From positions 2,544-9,436 of the forward strand of contig PLKY01000287.1 of assembly GCA_003140785.1 (NCBI GenBank): a DNA stretch of 6,893 nucleotides, given 5' to 3'. This stretch comes from Acidobacteriaceae bacterium. Lineage in GTDB: Bacteria; Acidobacteriota; Terriglobia; Terriglobales; Acidobacteriaceae. Position numbers and translations under genes: made by a program. Under the pieces are notes generated by a model. It saw only the letters and a list, made by a program, of their open reading frames with translations. It was not told the origin of the DNA and did no database searches. Shown here in pieces: positions 1-5,472 of the stretch; within the stretch, counting starts at the first letter, position 1; each line of letters begins with the position of its first letter.

Positions 1-561
1 GTCTTGGTGACCGCAAAACGATACGGAGTCGATCCCCGGCAGGCGGAGCCAGTGCGTGCCCATGTGCTGCATCTATACCACGACCTGAAAGCTTTGCACG
101 AGCTGCCACCCGAATACGAGGGCTGGCTCAGTGCGGCGGCTGTTTTGCGCGACACAGGAAAATTCATCAACCACCAGGGGCACCATCGGCATGCGCAATA
201 CATCATTTCTAGCTCGGAGATCTATGGCTATACGCAGGTGCAGCGGACTGTGGTCTCGGCGCTCGCGCGCTACCTCGGCAAAAGCCGCCCGCAGCCAGGT
301 GATCGGGCTCTTCGCAACATTCCTGCCGTCGAACACAAAAACGTGCAGCGTGCCGTGCTGCTGCTTCGGTTAGCAGTTGCACTCAACCAGGATAGGGCCA
401 GCGATGTTCTGCGCTTTGCAGCCAGGGTTTATCCCAAGCGAGTCTATATCGAGGTGAAACCGGGGCGCACCGGCGCGGAGCTGGAGCTTTGGTCGCTGCG
501 CAAAGAGGCAGACTACTTTCGCGAAGTTTTCGGGCGCGAGCTTTTCGCCACGCTGGCATAG
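1..561 (+). CDS. ppx: Exopolyphosphatase (Ppx/GppA family), C-terminal part, 5' truncated by window
   Basis: The reading frame is open from the first base and ends at TAG 559-561, so only the C-terminal helical domain is present (about 186 residues; Ppx/GppA proteins are usually 300-520). This domain is an HD-like helical module following the two actin-like phosphatase domains of Ppx/GppA enzymes, which remove terminal phosphate from polyphosphate or hydrolyse pppGpp. Counting from the TTG at 4, the recognisable block is LRDTGKFINHQGHHRH (residues 48-63), then AQYII, a conserved ARYLGKSRP (88-96) and LRLAVALNQDR (121-131). The first His of the usual HD/HE pair is Arg49, so this domain is unlikely to be a working metal hydrolase; the phosphatase active site would be in the missing N-terminal part. 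Assignment to exopolyphosphatase rather than guanosine-pentaphosphatase is inferred and is supported by sixA and ppk1 nearby. Its 3' end overlaps sixA on the other strand. Confidence 0.85.
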   Translation, partial: VLVTAKRYGVDPRQAEPVRAHVLHLYHDLKALHELPPEYEGWLSAAAVLRDTGKFINHQGHHRHAQYIISSSEIYGYTQVQRTVVSALARYLGKSRPQPGDRALRNIPAVEHKNVQRAVLLLRLAVALNQDRASDVLRFAARVYPKRVYIEVKPGRTGAELELWSLRKEADYFREVFGRELFATLA

Positions 562-1040
562 ATCCATCGCGCCATTCGGGGATCGACGAGCCACTGCAGC
601 AGCGGCGGATGGCGATCCATGTCAATGCGCGCGACGGATCCCTTGCGCATGCGCACACCGGCACCGCCATTTCCCGTGATGATGCGGCCAAGGAATTTGA
701 AAAGGTTGGGATTGTGACCAACGATCAGTACGCCTTCGCGATCGGCATATTTGTCGACAAGTTTCTGGAATGCAACGAAGTCGCCCTCGGGGCCAAGTGC
801 GGAACTGATTTCGACTTTGGCCTCGTAGCCCAGCTCGGTTCCCACAAACTGCGCCGTCTGCAGAGCGCGCTTCAGCGGGCTCGAGACAATCACGTCGACC
901 TGCACCTTCAGCGCGCTGAGCATACGCGCCATCAGCATGCATTGTTCTTTACCTTCTTTGATTAGTCCGCGCTTGGCATCGAGTTTCGGGTTGTCCCGCG
1001 GAACTCCGGCATCGGCATGGCGCATTAAATAGAGATTCAT
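513..1040 (-). CDS. sixA: Phosphohistidine phosphatase SixA (histidine phosphatase superfamily)
   Basis: Encodes 175 residues, close to the roughly 160 residues of SixA. The N-terminus carries the RHG-type motif LMRHADA with catalytic His8 and Arg7. SSPLKRALQTA (53-63) supplies the second phosphate-binding Arg58, and VGHNP (107-111) the second catalytic His109. SixA proteins dephosphorylate phosphohistidine, in Escherichia coli on ArcB or the nitrogen PTS phosphotransfer proteins; the partner here is unknown. The frame is open back to 1142, but the ATG at 1040 is chosen because SixA proteins begin a few residues before RHG and the upstream residues look like translated leader. There is no strong Shine-Dalgarno before this ATG, and a 6-bp hairpin (1049-1064) lies just upstream. 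The basic C-terminal tail (SSRPKTSRK) is encoded antisense to the last codons of ppx. A 73-base gap separates it from the methyltransferase gene upstream, so cotranscription is possible. Confidence 0.9.
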   Translation of the reverse strand: MNLYLMRHADAGVPRDNPKLDAKRGLIKEGKEQCMLMARMLSALKVQVDVIVSSPLKRALQTAQFVGTELGYEAKVEISSALGPEGDFVAFQKLVDKYADREGVLIVGHNPNLFKFLGRIITGNGGAGVRMRKGSVARIDMDRHPPLLQWLVDPRMARWIYASVAKSSRPKTSRK

Positions 1041-1048
1041 ACAGAGGT

Positions 1049-1064
1049 CTTCGGAGTCCCGAAG
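1049..1064. other. Short hairpin in the sixA leader
   Basis: A perfect 6-bp inverted repeat, CTTCGG and CCGAAG, encloses the 4-base loop AGTC (plus strand). It lies 8 bases upstream of the sixA start codon, where a ribosome binding site would be expected. In mRNA it could limit ribosome access, but the stem is short and could be chance in GC-rich sequence. Confidence 0.3.
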
Positions 1065-1113
1065 CAGAAGTTGCCCGCTCCTCGAAGGTTCGATTTTAAC
1101 ATGGCTGTAACAT

Positions 1114-1761
1114 TCAACGGAGGGCCCGGACCCACATTTCACTCACCAGGAGACCGTCCAGAGAGGGGAAATCCTGATCTAAAACGAATCCCGCGCACGA
1201 TAGGGCGCTGCGGTGCTGGGGAAGGCGACCTACGCGGAGACCGGTGAGCAGCCTGAAGGCCAGGTAAAGGCTTGTTACCAGGGGCTGCGCGACAAGCCTG
1301 CCAAACCAGCCCGCGGGAATGGCGAACTCCGAGACGACCCACCTGGTTTGATCCGAGGTGCAAGGGCGTAGACGTTCTGCGAGAGCGGTGACTTCATCTG
1401 TCGAGAGGCAGTCAAGAAAGAAATGAGAGACGACCAAGTCGTAGTGCGAAGTACCCGGCAGCCACTGGCGCGCGTCGGCATGGTGCACGGATATGCGATG
1501 CCGATGAACGCCGGCATTGCGCAGGAGTGCGCGCAGCATCGCCTTGCTTGTATCGATGACTTCGACGCGGACGTGAGGATTCTCCTGGAGCAGGCGCGCC
1601 GTAAAGCGGCCGTCCCCATCCCCAAGCACGAGCGCGGTGCGGCAGTTGCGGAGTTCATCGAGGAATCGGCAACGGCAATGCCAAAGAGCGCACCCGAATG
1701 TTGCCATTTCCATCCAGCGATACACGCTGGCGAGGCGGTCAAAATTGGGAGAGCGATTCAT
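1114..1761 (-). CDS. Class I SAM-dependent methyltransferase
   Basis: Encodes 215 residues with a Rossmann-type methyltransferase core. The N-terminal NFDRLASVYRWME (6-18) resembles the lead-in of UbiE-like methyltransferases. Motif I is VLGDGDGRF (45-53), a variant of the glycine-rich SAM loop. The acidic residue that would bind the SAM ribose is Asp70 in EVIDTSKAM. ADARQW (95-100) follows, then YDLVVSHFFLDCL (107-119) as motif IV. The C-terminal third (SLYLAFRLLTGLRVGRLP, 164-181) is rather hydrophobic and may contact a membrane or a lipid substrate. The frame extends upstream to 1809, but the ATG at 1761 is preferred because it overlaps the stop codon of the membrane protein gene as ATGA (1758-1761), the usual mark of translational coupling. 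The substrate cannot be read from sequence. A lipid or quinone-like acceptor is suggested only by the partner gene. Confidence 0.85.
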   Translation of the reverse strand: MNRSPNFDRLASVYRWMEMATFGCALWHCRCRFLDELRNCRTALVLGDGDGRFTARLLQENPHVRVEVIDTSKAMLRALLRNAGVHRHRISVHHADARQWLPGTSHYDLVVSHFFLDCLSTDEVTALAERLRPCTSDQTRWVVSEFAIPAGWFGRLVAQPLVTSLYLAFRLLTGLRVGRLPQHRSALSCAGFVLDQDFPSLDGLLVSEMWVRALR

Positions 1762-2654
1762 TGCACAAGACAGAATATTGGCACGAGCAGGACGAGATCT
1801 GCTGCGCAACGAAGGGTGAGCGGCGTGATGCGACTGCGTCTGAGGTCAAGCAGACCCAACAGGGCAGCGCTTGCAGAGCCCGCGAAGATCAACGCGGAAA
1901 TGCGCGGCTGGGGAAGGAAGAAACCGAGCGCCGCGAGCGAGCCAATTGCAGCCAGCGCGAAGGCTGCAGATGAGACGCCTGTGGTTTCAGCCGATTCCCA
2001 GCGGTCGATCGCGGTGCAATTGAGCCAGGCGAGAGCAGCGAAAAAGGCGGCAAGAAGCAGAAGCGGCCAAAGCGAGCCGGCGGCTGCGTGAATTCGCACA
2101 AAAACCGGGAACGCGCAACCTGCCGTGAACAGCACTCCGACGATGAATTCCTTTGAGCGAAACGGAGCCAGTGTTTTTGGACGCACGCGCGGAACGTGTA
2201 CACCGGAGAAGTAAGCCAAAGCTGCGAAGGCCAGCACGGAATTTCGCTCTCGAATTGCTGGCGGCATCAGGGAAAAAACGATTCCAGCGGCGAGGACAGC
2301 GGCACAGCAGGCGGATGAGGCGAGCACGCGTCGATGGCGCCAATGGAAAAAATGACGCTCACGCAGAGCGCCGAGACTCCCTGAGCGAAAGGCAGCGCGG
2401 GCGTCGAGCAAGCGGTCGCCCACGTAGACGACCCAGGTTCCGAGCGCGAGAAGAACTGGAACCCATTTGGGAAGGTGCACTCCGGCGGCCCACGCAAAGC
2501 TCAGCGACCAGGCTACTGCGACGCTCGGTGCATCGAGGCTGGTGAGATGCCAAAGGCGCAGCGGAGCGGGCGCGTCAAAGGGAGCGCGAGAAGCTTGTGT
2601 GCTTCCCGCGAGCCGATTTTGTGCTGCCGACGGATTTGCCAGGGGAACCGGCAT
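1758..2654 (-). CDS. Polytopic membrane protein, UbiA-like (substrate unknown)
   Basis: Encodes 298 residues, mostly hydrophobic. I see about eight or nine likely membrane spans, near residues 43-60, 64-79, 109-130, 137-152, 170-188, 194-211, 226-246, 252-270 and 283-296. The loop after span 2 reads YVGDRLLDAR (77-86), an aspartate pair (Asp80, Asp84) resembling the first Asp-rich prenyl-diphosphate motif of UbiA prenyltransferases. LNCTAIDRWE (211-220) sits where the second Asp motif would be but holds only one Asp. The size and helix count fit UbiA-type enzymes, but the motifs are degenerate, so it may have lost catalysis or be another integral membrane family. The ATG at 2654 has only a purine-rich AAAGAGA directly against it, so the exact start is uncertain. 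It lies 55 bases after the small-protein gene and overlaps the methyltransferase gene by ATGA, which suggests one transcript and a joint pathway. Confidence 0.6.
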   Translation of the reverse strand: MPVPLANPSAAQNRLAGSTQASRAPFDAPAPLRLWHLTSLDAPSVAVAWSLSFAWAAGVHLPKWVPVLLALGTWVVYVGDRLLDARAAFRSGSLGALRERHFFHWRHRRVLASSACCAAVLAAGIVFSLMPPAIRERNSVLAFAALAYFSGVHVPRVRPKTLAPFRSKEFIVGVLFTAGCAFPVFVRIHAAAGSLWPLLLLAAFFAALAWLNCTAIDRWESAETTGVSSAAFALAAIGSLAALGFFLPQPRISALIFAGSASAALLGLLDLRRSRITPLTLRCAADLVLLVPIFCLVQ

Positions 2655-2709
2655 TCTCTTTCGATCTTAGATTCAGAACCCGGGACTTGAGACTGCCGAA
2701 ATCCAAGTT

Positions 2710-2973
2710 TCAAAGCTTTACGGTGCTCTGCTCGACAAGGGCCTGAAGTTTTCCGTAGACGGTTGCGGCGCTCACAAACATTGGAGTGCGCAGACACTGC
2801 ACGGTCAATTGCTGGGACTCGGGCGAGTAGTTCCACTGGACTTCGACACCGAATTTCGAGGCGGTTCCACTGTTGCCGCTGAGGTCGAGGCCCGAGGCTT
2901 TCGCTTTCACGATCAACTGCGCGTATTGATTGGGGGTGATGCCGGAAAAGGTCTGGGGCGGGTTCTGTGCCAT
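2710..2973 (-). CDS. Small protein of unknown function, 87 aa
   Basis: Encodes a compact 87-residue protein with no signal peptide or membrane span. Its order is a polar N-terminus (MAQNPPQTF), an ITPNQYAQLIVKAKASG helix-like stretch (12-28), a Gly/Ser-rich turn (LDLSGNSGTASKFG), then alternating segments VEVQWNYS and QQLTVQCL that look like two beta strands, and a final helix ending in VEQSTVKL. The pattern is that of a small alpha/beta fold. It resembles uncharacterised small proteins I associate with Acidobacteriota, but that is from memory and I know of no function. The frame is open upstream to 3078; the ATG at 2973 is chosen because GAGGAA lies 8 bases before it and the upstream residues are Arg/Lys-rich and leader-like. 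It precedes the membrane protein gene by 55 bases and is probably first in that operon. Confidence 0.75.
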   Translation of the reverse strand: MAQNPPQTFSGITPNQYAQLIVKAKASGLDLSGNSGTASKFGVEVQWNYSPESQQLTVQCLRTPMFVSAATVYGKLQALVEQSTVKL

Positions 2974-2980
2974 TCTGTAA

Positions 2981-2997
2981 TTCCTCGTTTTTTTTTT
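2981..2997 (-). promoter_or_regulatory. A-tract plus Shine-Dalgarno of the small-protein gene
   Basis: On the minus strand an uninterrupted run of ten A (2988-2997) is followed by C and then GAGGAA (2981-2986), placed 7 bases before the ATG at 2973. The Shine-Dalgarno fixes the start of the 87-aa protein. The A-run just upstream could act as a ribosomal S1 contact or could slip during replication or transcription; neither is shown. Confidence 0.6.
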
Positions 2998-3052
2998 AAA
3001 TTGCGGCGAAACGCGAGCCAATGGCCGCACCGTACGCTCTGGTCTCACTGTG

Positions 3053-3076
3053 GCAGATTCGCAGGAATTAATCTGC
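3053..3076. repeat. Inverted repeat upstream of the small-protein operon
   Basis: A perfect 7-bp inverted repeat, GCAGATT (3053-3059) and AATCTGC (3070-3076), has a 10-base spacer. It lies 80-103 bases upstream of the small-protein start and about 120 bases beyond the end of the EAL-HDOD gene. It could be an operator for the downstream operon. As a terminator it lacks a T-run on the minus strand side. Function is not established. Confidence 0.35.
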
Positions 3077-3194
3077 AAAACTATGGGACCCTCAGTACAA
3101 AACAGGGGAATCAGTTCGATTGAGGCTCTTATCGGGCGTGCAGTTCACCATGGTCCCCTCTGATTGGTCAGCAAATCAAAGAAGAGGCACCGCG

Positions 3195-4469
3195 TCATTC
3201 AACCATGCGGAACTGATTGTCGGCCCAGAGCACCGCTTCCGTATAGTAGTTGTTCACTTGCTCTCGACGGAGTCCACTGGATGCAACAATCGCCTCGCAT
3301 GTATTCCAATCCCCACTCTCGTGTCCCTTCAGCCATGCGAGCATGCGACCTTCCCTGTTGACGGCGCCCTGGAGTGCTTCGAGAATTTCCTTGCGCAACG
3401 GGAGCTTCGGGGTTAGTTCCTCCATGGGGACGGCAAGCATGGCGGAAAGCAGACTGAGCATTCCCAGAAGATATTGTTCGTTAGAGCTGAACGAGCAAAG
3501 TACGGCGGCAAGCTCGCAGAACCGCGCGCGAACCATGGCCATCTTGAGAATTTCCGGAGGGCGGCCGGTATTCAGCTCGGTAGCAATGGCAAGCATGGCG
3601 ATGCGCCGAAAAGCTTCTTCGCCTAGAAGTATCATCGCGGATCGGACAGACTCTATCTCCTCGCGAACCGCGTAGCCCACTGAATTTACCAGGCGCAACA
3701 AACGGTAGGTGAGAGATTGATCGCGTTTCACCGAGCGGCTTAACTCGTCCCAGTCGATAGGATCGGTCTGCAAGAGCCGCAGGATTTCGAAGTGGCAAAG
3801 GGAATTCGAGGGAACCTTGTTGTTCTTCATCAGCTCCGGACGGCAGAAATAGTATCCCTGGAAAAGCGTGAATCCCTCCGAACATGCCTGTTGATACTCT
3901 TCCTGTGTTTCCACCTTCTCGGCCAACAGCACTACCTTCTTGCCCTTGAGCTGTTGGAGCAATTCCCGCCGTCCGGCAGCACCGGTCAAAAGAAAATCCA
4001 CCTTGATGTAATCGGCCAGCTCGACCAGCGGAGCAAACCGGGGTTCCCAGACAAAATCGTCGAGAGCCAGCCGGAATCCTTGGGATTTCAGCCTGACGCA
4101 CGCTGCAATCAGGTCCGGTGACGGGTCCACGGTTTCCAGAAGCTCAAGGACGGCCATCTCGCTCGGCAGAACGCTCACCAGATCTTCGGTCAGTGTTTCG
4201 GAGGTGCAATTGATAAAGGCAAGGGCACCGCCGGTAAACTTCTCTACTCCGAAGAGCACGGTGTTATCGAGAACTGTGCGGGAGGCAAGCTCGACATCGC
4301 CACAAAACGCCGCCTCGGTACCCTTTCGATAGAGCAGTTCATATCCGTGAACCCGCCCGCGCAGATCGAGGATCGGCTGACGCGCCACAAAACGCGAGCG
4401 TCCCGTCAACTCAATCGAGCATTCCTGGCTAGAGGCTTCCAGAGCCTGCGAAGACCTTTGATCACCCAT
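3195..4469 (-). CDS. EAL-HDOD domain signalling protein (c-di-GMP phosphodiesterase-like)
   Basis: Encodes 424 residues, the usual length for EAL-HDOD (YuxH-type) proteins. The EAL domain spans about 25-215: FVARQPILD, then GYELLYR (42-48) in place of the canonical EAL-R signature, FINCTSE with Asn87, LELLE (108-112), LALDDF with Asp137-Asp138, YIKVD with Lys156, LAEKVE (182-187) and FQGYYFCRP with Gln204. Most metal- and substrate-binding positions of EAL phosphodiesterases therefore remain, although the signature Ala is Leu and the Gly after DDF is Val. The HDOD domain covers about 220-410, with RDQSLTYRLLRLVNSVGY (249-266) and SAMILLGEEAFRRIAMLAIATEL as core segments. HDOD domains lack the HD metal site and act as regulatory or protein-binding modules. 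Vibrio cholerae CdgJ has this architecture and influences motility. Whether this copy degrades c-di-GMP cannot be read from sequence. No GGDEF partner or flagellar gene is in the window. No Shine-Dalgarno precedes the ATG at 4469. Confidence 0.9.
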   Translation of the reverse strand: MGDQRSSQALEASSQECSIELTGRSRFVARQPILDLRGRVHGYELLYRKGTEAAFCGDVELASRTVLDNTVLFGVEKFTGGALAFINCTSETLTEDLVSVLPSEMAVLELLETVDPSPDLIAACVRLKSQGFRLALDDFVWEPRFAPLVELADYIKVDFLLTGAAGRRELLQQLKGKKVVLLAEKVETQEEYQQACSEGFTLFQGYYFCRPELMKNNKVPSNSLCHFEILRLLQTDPIDWDELSRSVKRDQSLTYRLLRLVNSVGYAVREEIESVRSAMILLGEEAFRRIAMLAIATELNTGRPPEILKMAMVRARFCELAAVLCSFSSNEQYLLGMLSLLSAMLAVPMEELTPKLPLRKEILEALQGAVNREGRMLAWLKGHESGDWNTCEAIVASSGLRREQVNNYYTEAVLWADNQFRMVE

Positions 4470-4474
4470 GGGGA

Positions 4475-4517
4475 AATATTCGCTAAGTGATAATATTCGC
4501 TTCTCGCATTATCGCTT
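4475..4517. repeat. Direct repeats and inverted half-sites at the EAL-HDOD promoter
   Basis: AATATTCGCT occurs exactly twice, at 4475-4484 and 4492-4501, 17 bases apart. A degenerate third copy, ATTATCGCT (4508-4516), falls on the predicted -10. In the same stretch AAGTGATAAT (4485-4494) and ATTATCGCTT (4508-4517) form an inverted repeat with one mismatch and a 13-base spacer. The cluster covers the predicted start site and leader, where a repressor would act. The binding protein is unknown. Confidence 0.45.
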
Positions 4518-4536
4518 GAGATATGTCCCGGGACAA
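4508..4536 (-). promoter_or_regulatory. Candidate sigma70 promoter of the EAL-HDOD gene
   Basis: On the minus strand a -35-like TTGTCC (4531-4536) is followed after exactly 17 bases by GATAAT (4508-4513), one mismatch from TATAAT. Transcription would start near 4501, giving a leader of roughly 30 bases. The -35 is only 4 of 6 matches, so this is a prediction, but spacing and position are right. Confidence 0.5.
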
Positions 4537-4610
4537 TTCCTCTAAAGTTACCCCTCATGCTTGCGGTCCCGGTTCCGGGCGCACCGTTCCAGGTCGACCA
4601 GCAACCGGAG

Positions 4611-4633
4611 GCACTGGCAGACAATGTCAGTGC
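4611..4633. other. Hairpin in the divergent intergenic region
   Basis: GCACTG (4611-4616) and CAGTGC (4628-4633) pair perfectly. The stem continues inward through a G-T wobble and CA/TG, closing a 5-base loop (4620-4624), so the stem is 9 pairs in all. No T-run follows on either strand, so it is not an intrinsic terminator. It could be an operator or an mRNA leader structure of the DUF892 gene. Confidence 0.35.
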
Positions 4634-4838
4634 AGCGCGCGGCGACAGCGACGCGGGCTCAGGCCTTTGTTGAAGTCGTGATTTCAGGGCGTGAAGTGTC
4701 CTTTTCCTCTTAGCAATACTGCGCTGGAATTGTTCAGCGGATGAATTTCGGTGGTAGGAAGCGGGCAACACGGGTGAGTACGCTTCCCTCCAATAGGGGG
4801 AACGAACGGAAGCCAAATTCGAGCTGAGGGAAACCACC

Positions 4839-5351
4839 ATGGGACTCATTACCCCCAACGACTTTCCAAATCTGCAGGAACTCTACATTGCGCAGCTGCG
4901 CTATCTGCTGTCGGCGGAGAACCAGATTGTGAAGGGACTGCCGAAGATGATCGAGCACGCGGTCGACTTGCAGTTGAAGGGAGCGTTTCAATCGCACCTG
5001 CAGGAGACCGAGGTACACGCTGCACGCCTGGAGCAGCTGATCGGCGATTTTGCGATGGATGCCGATGACAAGAAGGATCCGATCCTTGCCGCGATTGTGG
5101 GATCGGGCGAGAACATCACAAAGGAAACCACACCGGGGGCGGTGCGCGATGCGGGACTGATTGCGACTGCGCAGAAGGTGGAGCACTACGAAATTGCGTC
5201 GTATGGCAGCGCGCGGGACTGGGCAGAACAGCTAGGACTGGCGGAACACGCGATGATTCTCGAACAGACACTGGAAGAAGAGAAGCATGCGGACCGGGTG
5301 CTGACGGAAATCTCATCGAGGACGAATCCTACGGCTTCGGTGGCGGCGTAA
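4839..5351 (+). CDS. DUF892 (YciE/YciF-type) ferritin-like protein
   Basis: Encodes 170 residues, the usual length of DUF892 proteins, a ferritin-like four-helix bundle family that includes E. coli YciE and YciF and is linked to stress responses; the biochemical role is unsettled. The order fits the family: DFPNLQELYIAQLRYLLSAENQI (8-30) as helix 1, LPKMIEHA, then HLQETEVHAARLE (53-65) as helix 2, AGLIATAQKVEHYEIASYG (105-123) as helix 3, and LEQTLEEEKHADRVL (141-155) as helix 4. The Glu and His residues of helices 1 to 4 (such as Glu27, Glu56, His60, Glu115, Glu148) are placed to bind a diiron centre, though individual ligands are not proven here. GAGGG lies 8 bases before the ATG. No signal peptide is present, so the protein should be cytoplasmic. 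It stands alone on the plus strand, divergent from the EAL-HDOD gene and convergent with ppk1. Confidence 0.9.
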   Translation: MGLITPNDFPNLQELYIAQLRYLLSAENQIVKGLPKMIEHAVDLQLKGAFQSHLQETEVHAARLEQLIGDFAMDADDKKDPILAAIVGSGENITKETTPGAVRDAGLIATAQKVEHYEIASYGSARDWAEQLGLAEHAMILEQTLEEEKHADRVLTEISSRTNPTASVAA

Positions 5352-5393
5352 TGCGCTGGCCTTAGTTTGGGGACAGAGTTTTTGTTCGCGCTT

Positions 5394-5428
5394 CCCATTC
5401 CGGCGACAAGGAACATCGCCAGAATGGG
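5394..5428. terminator. Hairpin between convergent DUF892 and ppk1 genes
   Basis: CCCATTC (5394-5400) pairs with GAATGGG (5422-5428), and after one C/A mismatch GGCGA (5402-5406) pairs with TCGCC (5416-5420) around a 9-base loop. It lies between two converging stop codons (5351 and 5473), where a shared bidirectional terminator is expected. There is no T-run after the stem on either strand. The T5 at 5379-5383 precedes it on the plus strand, so it is not a textbook intrinsic terminator and may instead block readthrough or protect 3' ends. Confidence 0.5.
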
Positions 5429-5472
5429 GCACGGATGTTGCTTAGCTTGCCGCAGTGGGAATTTCGTCCCGT

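Larger units (their letters stand above)
4470..4838. other. Divergent intergenic region between EAL-HDOD and DUF892 genes
   Basis: These 369 bases separate divergent genes and show no credible coding. The part next to the EAL-HDOD gene (4475-4536) is AT-rich and holds a promoter candidate and direct repeats. The middle (about 4560-4660) is GC-rich, with a hairpin at 4611-4633 and the palindrome GGTCGACC (4592-4599). The part next to the DUF892 gene carries that gene's Shine-Dalgarno, GAGGG at 4826-4830, 8 bases before its ATG. I could not identify a convincing promoter for the DUF892 gene. Confidence 0.6.

Noticed and set aside
1423..2091. 222-codon open frame on the plus strand
   Set aside because: It lies antisense to the methyltransferase and membrane-protein genes, whose motifs are clear. 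Its product is Ala/Arg-rich without recognisable domains, as expected for a GC-rich mirror frame.
2988..2997. T10 run on the plus strand as an intrinsic terminator
   Set aside because: No hairpin precedes it and no plus-strand gene lies upstream to be terminated; it is better read as the A-tract of the minus-strand leader.
3120..3416. 98-codon open frame on the plus strand downstream of the T-tract
   Set aside because: More than half is antisense to the 3' end of the EAL-HDOD gene, and no ribosome binding site or family resemblance is visible.
4727..4753. GGAATT with a TCGGT about 16 bases downstream as an ECF-sigma promoter for the DUF892 gene
   Set aside because: The match to known GGAAC-type ECF promoters is too loose, and such pairs are common by chance.
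4406..4858. 150-codon open frame on the minus strand across the divergent intergenic region
   Set aside because: It overlaps the EAL-HDOD start and the DUF892 start, has no Shine-Dalgarno at its ATG, and its composition is unlike a real protein.
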